This document shows positions 58,132 to 64,000 of a stretch of 64,000 nucleotides of DNA, piece by piece. How positions within the stretch are numbered: the first letter of the stretch is position 1; each line of letters begins with the position of its first letter. The DNA is from Embleya scabrispora. GTDB taxonomy: Bacteria > Actinomycetota > Actinomycetes > Streptomycetales > Streptomycetaceae. The notes under the pieces were generated by a model. That model was not told the origin of the DNA and made no database searches. It saw nothing but the letters and a program-made list of their open reading frames with translations. The position numbers and the translations under genes are program-made. The stretch covers positions 2,046,001 to 2,110,000 of the forward strand of contig NZ_MWQN01000001.1 of assembly GCF_002024165.1 (NCBI RefSeq), in the 5' to 3' direction.

Positions 58132-58773
58132 GTGCACGACGAATCGGCGGGACCGGCGGAACGACGGGCGGCCGGCGCGCCCCCACCGCGCATCGGGCGC
58201 CCCCGCAGCACCACCGCCGACGACGCGATCCTGGCCGCGGCGCGCGCGCTGCTGGCCGAGGGCGGCTGGGCGGGGCTGACCATGGGCGACGTCGCCACGC
58301 GCGCGGGCGTGGCCAAGACCACGCTGTACCGCCGCTGGCACTCCAAGCACGACCTGGCCATCGCCGCCGTCGCGGAGATGCTGGACACCCTGCACCTGCC
58401 GGATCGCGGCCCTGATCTACGCGCGGACATCGAGGATGTGGTCCGCCGCTTCGCCGCACTCCTCGGCCGCCCCGAGATGCGCACGGCCCTGATGGGCCTG
58501 GTGGCCGACTCCACCAGCGACCCGGCCCTGCGGCGGCGCATCCGCGAAGAGATCGTCGACCCCCAAAAACGCCTGGTCGTAGAAGGCAGGACCCGAGCCG
58601 AGGCCAGAGGCGAAATCACCGCCCCAGGCGACATAGACGTAGACCTGATCTTCGACGTAATCGCCGGCACGGTAGTCCAACACATCCTGGTAAGCGCCGA
58701 ACCCGCCTCCGACAACTGGGTCCAACGCTTCACCACGTTCGTAGCAACCGCCCTACTCACAACCAACACGTAA
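58132..58773 (+). CDS. TetR/AcrR family transcriptional regulator
   Basis: A 213-residue regulator from GTG 58132. The N-terminal helix-turn-helix is clear: TTADDAILAAARALLAEGGW, LTMGDVATRAGVAKTTLYRR, WHSKHDLAIAAVAEML. The C-terminal ligand domain resembles the TetR_C_16/33 type (LGRPEMRTALMGLVADSTSD ... RIREEIVDPQKRLVVEG). Codon use in the last 60 codons is less GC-rich than in its neighbours (many A-ending third positions, as in GTAGTCCAACACATCCTGGT), which hints at recent sequence drift or transfer. Target unknown; the dyad at 58014 suggests autoregulation. Confidence 0.93.
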   Translation: MHDESAGPAERRAAGAPPPRIGRPRSTTADDAILAAARALLAEGGWAGLTMGDVATRAGVAKTTLYRRWHSKHDLAIAAVAEMLDTLHLPDRGPDLRADIEDVVRRFAALLGRPEMRTALMGLVADSTSDPALRRRIREEIVDPQKRLVVEGRTRAEARGEITAPGDIDVDLIFDVIAGTVVQHILVSAEPASDNWVQRFTTFVATALLTTNT

Positions 58774-59152
58774 GCCCAACCACCCCGGCCGCCACGGGAG
58801 ACCACCTCGGCCAAACGCCAGGTCACCTCCCGCAAGGAGCCCACGCAACCAAAATCAGCCCGGCCGGCGCTTGAGGCCACCTCGCCCGAAGACCAGGTCA
58901 CCCCCCGCAAGAAGCCCACGCAACCAAAATCAGCCCGGCCGGCGCTTGAGGCCACCTCGCCCGAAGACCAGGTCACCCCCCGCAAGAAGCCCACGCAACC
59001 AAAATCAGCCCGGCCGGCGCTTGAGGCCACCTCGGCCGAAGGCCGGGTCAACTCCCGCAGGAGCCCACCCGGCCAACCCAAGCAAACCCAGCCCGGCCGG
59101 CGCTTGAGGCCAAACCCAGCCCGGCCGGCGCTTGAGGCCACCCGGTCCGCGC
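58774..59152. repeat. Array of 75-bp tandem repeats with GCCCGGCCGGCGCTTGAGG core
   Basis: Units starting AAAATCAGCC at 58851, 58926 and 59001 are nearly identical over 75 bp. Two shorter copies of the core follow at about 59087 and 59116. The surrounding sequence (GCCACCTCGCCCGAAGACCA, CGCAAGAAGCCCACGCAACC) is part of the unit. No gene. The core is close to that of the second array at 63014-63410. Confidence 0.93.
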
Positions 59153-60877
59153 TCAGAACCGCGCCGGCTCCGTATAGGTGCCCCACTCCTCCCGAAGCAC
59201 GTCACAGATCTCCCCGAGCGTCGCCTCCGCCCGAGCCGCCGCCAACATCGGCGGCACCAGATTCCCCGAGCCACGTGCAACGTCCCGCATCGCACCCAGC
59301 GCCGAGTCCACCGCAGCCTGATCCCGCGCACCCCGCCGCTTCCCGAGCGTCGCCACCTGGTCCCGCTCGACCTCGTGGCTGACCCGCATGATCTCCAGGT
59401 CGCCCGTCACCGACCCCTCGTGGCAATTCACCCCGACGACCCGCTTGTCGCCCTTCTCCACCGCCCGCTGATACCGGAACGCCGACTCGGCAATCTCCCC
59501 GGTGAACCACCCGTCCTCGATGCCGCGCAGGATGCCCGACGTCATCGGCCCGATCGGGTGCGGCGAACTCTCGCCCAGCTCGCGGATCTTCGCGAACGTC
59601 GCCTCCGCCTCGGCCTCCAGCCGATCCGTCAACGCCTCCACGTACCACGACCCGCCCAGCGGGTCGGCCACCGCCGCCACGCCGGTCTCCTCCATCAGCA
59701 CCTGCTGCGTGCGCAGCGCAATCTCCGCCGCCTGCTCGCTCGGCAGCGCCAGCGTCTCGTCCAGCGCGTTCGTGTGCAGCGAGTTCGTCCCGCCGAGCAC
59801 CGCCGCGAGCGCCTCGACCGCGGTGCGCACCACGTTGTTGTACGGCTGCTGCGCGGTCAGCGACACACCCGCCGTCTGGGTGTGGAAGCGCAGCCACTGC
59901 GCCTTCGCGGTCTTGGCGCCGTACACGTCGCGCATCCACCGCGCCCAGATCCGGCGCGCCGCACGGAACTTGGCGATCTCCTCGAAGAAGTCCACGTGCG
60001 CGTCGAAGAAGAACGACAACCCGGGACCGAAGACGTCCACGTCCATCCCGCGCGACAGCCCGAGTTCCACGTAGCCGAACCCGTTGGCCAGCGTGTACGC
60101 CAACTCCTGCGCGGCCGTCGCCCCCGCCTCGCGGATGTGGTACCCCGACACCGACAGCGGCTTGTACGCCGGGATCTTCTCGGCGCAGTACTCCATCAGG
60201 TCGCCGATCAACCGCAGGTGCGGCTCGGGCGCGAACAGCCACTCCTTCTGCGCGATGTATTCCTTGTAGATGTCGGTCTGCAGCGTGCCGTTGAGCGTGC
60301 CGATGTCCACGCCCTGCCGCTCGGCCGCGACCAGGTACATGCAGAACGCCGGCACCGCCGGCCCGGAGATGGTCATCGACGTGGTCACGTCGCCCAGCGG
60401 GATGTCGCGGAAGAGCACGTCCATGTCGGCCGCCGAGTCCACCGCGACGCCGCAGTGCCCGACCTCGCCGAGCGAGCGTTCGTCGTCGCTGTCCCGTCCC
60501 ATCAGGGTCGGCATGTCGAAGGCGACGGAGAGGCCGCCACCGCCGGCCGCCAGGATCATCCGGTAGCGCTCGTTGGTCTGTTCCGCGTTGCCGAAGCCGG
60601 CGAACTGCCGGATGGTCCACGCCCGGCCCCGGTAGCCGGTCGGGTACAGGCCGCGGGTGTACGGAAATTCGCCGGGCCAGCCGATCCGCTCGAAGCCGGC
60701 GTAGGGCTGGTCCGCGGGCGGGCCGTAGACCGGCTCGACCTCGAGTTCGGAAAGCGTGGTGCGACGCATGCCGTCGTTGCGGACCTTGTCGTAGCGGTCC
60801 TGCCAGCGCCGCCGACCCTCTTCGATGTCCTCGGTGTTCACGTGGCTCCCGTCCGATGCCGTCGTCGTAGGACCCAT
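59153..60877 (-). CDS. icmA: Isobutyryl-CoA mutase large subunit (IcmA-type)
   Basis: Coenzyme B12-dependent rearrangement of isobutyryl-CoA to butyryl-CoA, catalytic subunit; the B12-binding small subunit IcmB is encoded elsewhere, as this 574-residue chain has no cobalamin domain. Two positions separate the enzyme from methylmalonyl-CoA mutase: Phe92 in TIRQFAGFGNAEQTN (Tyr in MCM) and Gln210 in YKEYIAQKEW (Arg in MCM). Their spacing of 118 matches the Streptomyces cinnamonensis enzyme. GTG 60841 (VNTEDIEEGRRRWQ) with GGGAG ahead is an alternative start. A perfect palindrome stands immediately upstream. The nearby meaB-type chaperone fits reactivation of a B12 mutase. Confidence 0.93.
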   Translation of the reverse strand: MGPTTTASDGSHVNTEDIEEGRRRWQDRYDKVRNDGMRRTTLSELEVEPVYGPPADQPYAGFERIGWPGEFPYTRGLYPTGYRGRAWTIRQFAGFGNAEQTNERYRMILAAGGGGLSVAFDMPTLMGRDSDDERSLGEVGHCGVAVDSAADMDVLFRDIPLGDVTTSMTISGPAVPAFCMYLVAAERQGVDIGTLNGTLQTDIYKEYIAQKEWLFAPEPHLRLIGDLMEYCAEKIPAYKPLSVSGYHIREAGATAAQELAYTLANGFGYVELGLSRGMDVDVFGPGLSFFFDAHVDFFEEIAKFRAARRIWARWMRDVYGAKTAKAQWLRFHTQTAGVSLTAQQPYNNVVRTAVEALAAVLGGTNSLHTNALDETLALPSEQAAEIALRTQQVLMEETGVAAVADPLGGSWYVEALTDRLEAEAEATFAKIRELGESSPHPIGPMTSGILRGIEDGWFTGEIAESAFRYQRAVEKGDKRVVGVNCHEGSVTGDLEIMRVSHEVERDQVATLGKRRGARDQAAVDSALGAMRDVARGSGNLVPPMLAAARAEATLGEICDVLREEWGTYTEPARF

Positions 60878-60897
60878 TCCCGCGCGGCACCAGAAAA

Positions 60898-60917
60898 TTA
60901 CTAGGACGCCCTAGTAA
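60898..60917. promoter_or_regulatory. Perfect 8+8 palindrome upstream of icmA
   Basis: TTACTAGGACGCCCTAGTAA: arms TTACTAGG and CCTAGTAA with a 4-base spacer, starting 20 bp before the icmA ATG. Its size and site point to a repressor operator, probably of the TetR type; the regulator is not identified. Confidence 0.7.
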
Positions 60918-61023
60918 ATGTCCACGCGCCCCCGGAAACATGCCCACGCCCCCGATAACGCCGAAGCCCCCGACGAGGTGTCGGGGGCTTGGAAGGCGGG
61001 ACCGCGAGCGCGGCGGCGACCGG

Positions 61024-61341
61024 TCAGGCGGTGGCCGGCGCCGGGGTCGGCTCGACCAGCTTGTGCTTCATCTTGTAGTCGAAGACGAACGGGCCGAACG
61101 GCGGGATCGCGGCGATGAACGCGAGCAGCGTGGTCTTGTTGTCCCACGACAGCTTGGTGCGCGCGTCCATCATGGCCAGCAGGTACAGGATGAACAGGAC
61201 CGCGTGCAGCAGGCCCAGCGGCATGACGAGGTTGATGTCCGAGATCCGGCTCAGCAGCGAGCCGAAGACGAGCAGGATCAGGAACGAACAACCCTCGGCG
61301 ATCGAGATCACCTTGAAGCGGCCGGAAGCGGTGGAAAGCAT
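61024..61341 (-). CDS. DUF3817 membrane protein
   Basis: A 105-residue protein with three hydrophobic segments: KVISIAEGCSFLILLVFGSL, LVMPLGLLHAVLFILYLLAM, KTTLLAFIAAIPPFGPFVF. The pattern LGLLHAVLFILYL and the end FDYKMKHKL are those of DUF3817, a small membrane family (YdzA-like). ATG 61341 is used. It lies 49 bp after a second member on the same strand. Function unknown. Confidence 0.9.
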   Translation of the reverse strand: MLSTASGRFKVISIAEGCSFLILLVFGSLLSRISDINLVMPLGLLHAVLFILYLLAMMDARTKLSWDNKTTLLAFIAAIPPFGPFVFDYKMKHKLVEPTPAPATA

Positions 61342-61390
61342 GGGGGATCCTCGGGGGAAGCGGGTACGGAACGGGCTGACTGCGAGCGGC

Positions 61391-61717
61391 TCAGGCGCCG
61401 GCCGCGGCGGTGGCGAGGCCGCGCTCGTGGACCGCCTCGACGGCCTTGCGCTCGGCGAAGAACGACGCGAGCGGAACGGTGCCGGCGAGCATCATCAGCA
61501 GCATGCGCTCGAACTTCCACTTCATCTTGCTGCTGAGGTCGAACGTCACGACGAGGTAGATCATGTAGAACAGACCGTGCGCCTGGCTGACGTAGAGCGT
61601 CGCCTTCTCGCCCGTGTCGAACCCGTACTTCAGGACCATGCACAGGCACAGGACCAGGAGCATGCACCCGGTGATCCAGGCCATCACGCGGTAGCGGGTC
61701 AATACGGCAGGCTTCAC
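61391..61717 (-). CDS. DUF3817 membrane protein (second copy)
   Basis: A 108-residue paralogue with segments RVMAWITGCMLLVLCLCMVL, AHGLFYMIYLVVTFDLSS and LMMLAGTVPLASFFAERKAV. The HGLFYMIYL motif is shared with its neighbour. It starts at GTG 61717 behind GAAGGTGC. The two lie in tandem, with the MarR gene upstream on the same strand, so the three may be one transcript. Confidence 0.9.
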   Translation of the reverse strand: MKPAVLTRYRVMAWITGCMLLVLCLCMVLKYGFDTGEKATLYVSQAHGLFYMIYLVVTFDLSSKMKWKFERMLLMMLAGTVPLASFFAERKAVEAVHERGLATAAAGA

Positions 61718-61784
61718 GGCAGCACCTTCGGTAACGGCGGGCTCGACATCGTCGTCGACCGCTTTTCACAATGGCGCATGCAGC

Positions 61785-62336
61785 TTACGTCGCCGGCACC
61801 GGGGTCCCCGAATCCGCCCCCTCCTCCGCCTCGACCGCGAAGTCGCCGGCGTCCACCCGCAACACCCGCAGCAGGTCGAACAGCTGGGCGCACTGCTCGG
61901 CGGTGTACGCGCCGAGCCCGAACTCGCGCGCGGTCAGGTCCCGGGTGGCCCGCTCGGTGACGTCGCGTCCCTTGTCCGTGATCACCGCGAGTACGCCCCG
62001 ACCGTCGCGCGGGTTCGGTCGCCGGGCGACCAACTCGGCCTGCTCCAGGCGGTCGATCGTGTTGGTCACGCTCGTCGGGTGCACCATCAGGCGCTCGCCG
62101 ATCCGGGACAGCGGCAGCGAACCGGTCCGGCTGAAGGTGAGCAGGACCAGGGCCTCGTAGCGGGCGAAGGTCAGGCCGTACGGCTTGAGCACCGCGTCGG
62201 CGCCGGCGAGCAGAATCTGCTGGGCACGCATGATCGAGGTGATGGCGACCATCGGCGGGCACTCGCCCCAGTGCTCTCGCCAGTGCTCGTCGGCACGCGT
62301 GATCGGATCGAAGGGAAGGTTCAGTGGCTTCGGCAC
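61785..62336 (-). CDS. MarR family transcriptional regulator
   Basis: A 183-residue regulator starting at GTG 62336. The winged helix is visible: LKPYGLTFARYEALVLLTF, LPLSRIGERLMVHPTSVTNT, IDRLEQAELVARRPNPRDGR, GVLAVITDKGRDVTERA. The first 30 residues (FDPITRADEHWREHWG) form the usual extra helix of this subgroup. It is divergent from a second MarR gene and next to the two DUF3817 genes. A near-perfect 16-bp dyad, GTTACCGATCGGTCAC, at 62355-62370, just upstream of its start, is a candidate operator. Confidence 0.94.
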   Translation of the reverse strand: MPKPLNLPFDPITRADEHWREHWGECPPMVAITSIMRAQQILLAGADAVLKPYGLTFARYEALVLLTFSRTGSLPLSRIGERLMVHPTSVTNTIDRLEQAELVARRPNPRDGRGVLAVITDKGRDVTERATRDLTAREFGLGAYTAEQCAQLFDLLRVLRVDAGDFAVEAEEGADSGTPVPAT

Positions 62337-62354
62337 GGGCCGAGCGTAGTGGAG

Positions 62355-62370
62355 GTTACCGATCGGTCAC
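62355..62370. promoter_or_regulatory. Dyad between divergent marR genes
   Basis: GTTACCGATCGGTCAC, one mismatch from a 16-bp palindrome, with perfect core ACCGATCGGT, 19 bp upstream of the GTG of the minus-strand MarR gene. Its place suggests a self-operator. Confidence 0.45.
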
Positions 62371-62418
62371 GTGGCCGTCTCACTGCGTGCGGCGCGACGC
62401 GCGGCAACCAAAAGGTCA

Positions 62419-62430
62419 TTCAAGTTTCAA
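62419..62430. promoter_or_regulatory. Direct repeat TTCAA-N2-TTCAA before plus-strand marR
   Basis: TTCAAGTTTCAA lies about 22 bp before ATG 62453 in the AT-rich part of the divergent region. It resembles MarR-type half-sites. Weak evidence on its own. Confidence 0.35.
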
Positions 62431-62452
62431 CTAACTCCGGTATTCTTGATCC

Positions 62453-62953
62453 ATGACCGATGCCGAGCCCAGATGGCTGAGCGATGAAGACCAGCACGTC
62501 TGGCGCCAGATCATCGCCGTGATCAACATGCTGCCGCCGCGACTGGAGCGCGAACTCCAGCGCACGCACGGCCTGTCCCTGCACGACTACCAGATCCTGG
62601 TGCAGATCTCGGAGCACCCGCGGCAGGAGGTGCGGCTGAGCGATCTGGCCGAGGCGACCCAGCAGTCCAAGAGCCGGCTCTCGCACCAGATGACCCGGAT
62701 GGAGAACGCCGGCCTGGTCGCGCGCCGCAACTGCCCCACGGACCGCCGCGGGGCCTACGCGGTGCTCACCGAGGAGGGCTGGGAGGCGCTTCGGGCCGCC
62801 GCGCCCACGCACGTCGAGAGTGTCCGCGAGCACCTGATGGACGTGATGACGCCGGCCCAGAAACAAACGGTCGGCGAGGCGTTCGGCGCGGTGGCCGCCA
62901 AACTCCGCCCAGCCGCCCGCGCCGCGGTCTGCCCCTCCACACAAGAATGCTGA
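62453..62953 (+). CDS. MarR family transcriptional regulator (second)
   Basis: A 166-residue regulator from ATG 62453 (MTDAEPRWLSDEDQHVWRQI). The winged helix shows LSLHDYQILVQISEHPRQEV, LSDLAEATQQSKSRLSHQM, MENAGLVARRNCPTDRRGAY, AVLTEEGWEAL. It is divergent from the other MarR gene. It ends with an Ala/Arg-rich segment and a terminal Cys (STQEC). One Cys sits in the wing (RRNCPTD), which might sense redox, but this is inference. Confidence 0.94.
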   Translation: MTDAEPRWLSDEDQHVWRQIIAVINMLPPRLERELQRTHGLSLHDYQILVQISEHPRQEVRLSDLAEATQQSKSRLSHQMTRMENAGLVARRNCPTDRRGAYAVLTEEGWEALRAAAPTHVESVREHLMDVMTPAQKQTVGEAFGAVAAKLRPAARAAVCPSTQEC

Positions 62954-63442
62954 AGCCTCCCGGCCACGCGGCTCGCTATTCGCTGTTCGCGTGGTGAGCC
63001 CCGTCCACCCGACCGTCCTCAAACGCCGGACGGGCTGGAATTGGCTTGGCCCTGGTGCACAGGCTGTGGTCGGACAATCCGCAGCCCATGCACCAAAGCC
63101 AACCAAAATCAGCCCGTCCGGCGCTTGAGGACGGCAAGCACGAGCCCGGCCCACCACGCGAACAGCGAAACCGCGGCCCACGCACCAAAGCCGAACCAAC
63201 CCAGCCCGTCCGGCGCTTGAGGACGGCAAGCACGACCTCGGTCCACCACGCGAACAGCGAAACCGCGGCCCACACGCCGAAGCCGACCAAACCAGCCCGT
63301 CCGGCGTTTGAGGACGGCAAGCACGAGCCCGGCCCACCACGCGAGCAGCGAAACCGCAGCCCACGCGCCGAAGCCGAACCAACCCAGCCCGTCCGGCGTT
63401 TGAGGACGGCGAGCACGACCTCGGCTCACCGGCGAGCCGTGG
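62954..63442. repeat. Array of about 92-bp tandem repeats with AGCCCGTCCGGCGYTTGAGG core
   Basis: Cores start at 63111, 63203, 63294 and 63386 (spacing 91-92), each followed by ACGGCAAGCACGA or ACGGCGAGCACGA and, except for the last, CCACCACGCGARCAGCGAAAC. A fifth core lies inverted at 63014-63037. The unit is noncoding; frames through it are translations of the repeat. It fills the whole gap between the MarR and meaB genes. Confidence 0.93.
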
Positions 63443-64000
63443 CTAGGCTCCCAGGCTCGTGATCAGGTCGTCCGCGGCCGAATACGGGTCCATGGACCCG
63501 GACAGCACCCGGTCCGCCAGCTCCTCCAGCCGCCGCCCACCCCGCAGGTCGCCGATGCGCGCCCGCAGCGCGGTGACCGCGATCGCCTCCACCTCGTCCG
63601 CCACCCGCCGGCGTCGCCGAAGCCGCAGTTCGCCGCCCGCCTCCATCCAGGCCCGGTGCTTCTCGAGTGCCTCGACCACCTCGTCCACACCCTCCCCGCG
63701 CGAGGCCACGGTCTTGACGATCGGCGGACGCCAGTCCCCCGGCCCCCGCGCCTCGCCGAGCGAAAGCATGTGGCCGAGTTCACGCGCGGTCGTCGCCGCA
63801 CCGTCCCGGTCCGCCTTGTTGACCACGTACAGGTCGCCGATCTCCAGGATCCCGGCCTTGGCCGCCTGGATCCCGTCGCCCATGCCCGGCGCCAACAGCA
63901 CCACGGTGCTGTCCGCCATCGAGGCGATCTCCACCTCCGACTGGCCGACCCCCACCGTCTCCACGACGACCACGTCGCACCCCGCCGCGTCCAGCACGCG
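63443..64000 (-). CDS. meaB: MeaB-type GTPase, methylmalonyl/isobutyryl-CoA mutase chaperone (N-terminus beyond right edge)
   Basis: C-terminal 185 residues of a G3E GTPase that guards and reloads B12-dependent acyl-CoA mutases. Seen here: the switch II region VVVVETVGVGQSEVEIASMA, the G4 motif VVNKADRDGA, the lead-in MGDGIQAAKAGILEIGD, and a C-terminal dimerisation arm (ALRARIGDLRGGRRLEELAD). The Walker A and G2 parts lie outside the window, so completeness cannot be judged. The nearest mutase gene is icmA, 2.6 kb away on the same strand. Confidence 0.93.
   Translation of the reverse strand, partial: RVLDAAGCDVVVVETVGVGQSEVEIASMADSTVVLLAPGMGDGIQAAKAGILEIGDLYVVNKADRDGAATTARELGHMLSLGEARGPGDWRPPIVKTVASRGEGVDEVVEALEKHRAWMEAGGELRLRRRRRVADEVEAIAVTALRARIGDLRGGRRLEELADRVLSGSMDPYSAADDLITSLGA

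Noticed and set aside
58851-59140. CRISPR array
   Set aside because: Units are 75 bp with nearly the whole unit repeated and no unique spacers; no cas genes nearby. The same holds for 63111-63410.
59153-60877. Methylmalonyl-CoA mutase
   Set aside because: The two substrate-selecting positions are Phe and Gln, as in isobutyryl-CoA mutase, not Tyr and Arg.
63443-64000. Truncated meaB pseudogene
   Set aside because: The frame is open right to the window edge, so it is cut by the window and not by mutation.

Overview
The window is very GC-rich DNA with the codon bias, GTG starts and start/stop overlaps of a streptomycete-like actinobacterium (family Streptomycetaceae; I cannot name the genus). 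Much of the gene order, from iscS-like/opp/sseB/gcvT-gcvH-glyA through the glgP-glgE-treS-pep2-glgB cluster to thioredoxin, icmA, DUF3817, MarR and meaB, resembles as I remember it one arm of the Streptomyces coelicolor core chromosome. It is therefore mostly housekeeping DNA with a few inserted accessory islands.

Layout. 1-1.9 kb: a cysteine desulfurase cut by the left edge, a small conserved-looking ORF and a TRIC-type channel. 1.95-8.5 kb: a five-gene oligopeptide ABC transporter operon (oppC-oppA-hairpin-oppB-oppD-oppF) on the minus strand. 8.9-11.1 kb: two SseB-like proteins and a P-loop kinase. 11.3-14.6 kb: a tandem glycine riboswitch driving gcvT-gcvH-glyA, closed by a strong terminator. 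14.7-18.4 kb: enoyl-CoA hydratase, an L,D-transpeptidase lipoprotein, a small NAD(P)-binding protein and a small secreted Asn/Gly-rich protein. 18.5-22.8 kb: glgX, a tyrosine phosphatase and a membrane protein. 22.8-24.35 kb: a gene-free repeat island built round a long imperfect inverted repeat. 24.35-32.9 kb: a DUF4352-like protein, a possible prim-pol remnant, a class II Fic protein, a two-component system divergent from an MMPL transporter, and a second L,D-transpeptidase.

33-43.9 kb is the GlgE alpha-glucan pathway. TreS interconverts trehalose and maltose, Pep2 makes maltose-1-phosphate, GlgE polymerises it and GlgB branches the product. The divergent GlgP and the separate GlgX degrade the glucan. 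A palindromic CTTGC-type operator candidate lies between glgP and glgE.

44-53.8 kb is the most interesting part: a type VII-secretion-style polymorphic toxin locus. A WXG100-like protein precedes a 2238-residue toxin carrying two copies of a papain-like Cys-His-Asp domain and a C-terminal WHH nuclease domain. It is followed by a SUKH immunity protein, a second protein in which a WHH nuclease domain is fused directly to a SUKH domain, a YwqJ-like deaminase relative with an altered active site, and a SUKH-3 plus Imm35-like immunity protein. All follow one another with short overlaps or small gaps.

53.9-64 kb: a DUF6230/DUF6114 pair, a thioredoxin-like protein, a TetR regulator, isobutyryl-CoA mutase large subunit behind a perfect palindrome, two DUF3817 proteins, two divergent MarR regulators, and MeaB cut by the right edge. 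Two arrays of 75-bp and about 92-bp tandem repeats sharing one core flank the icmA-MarR block.
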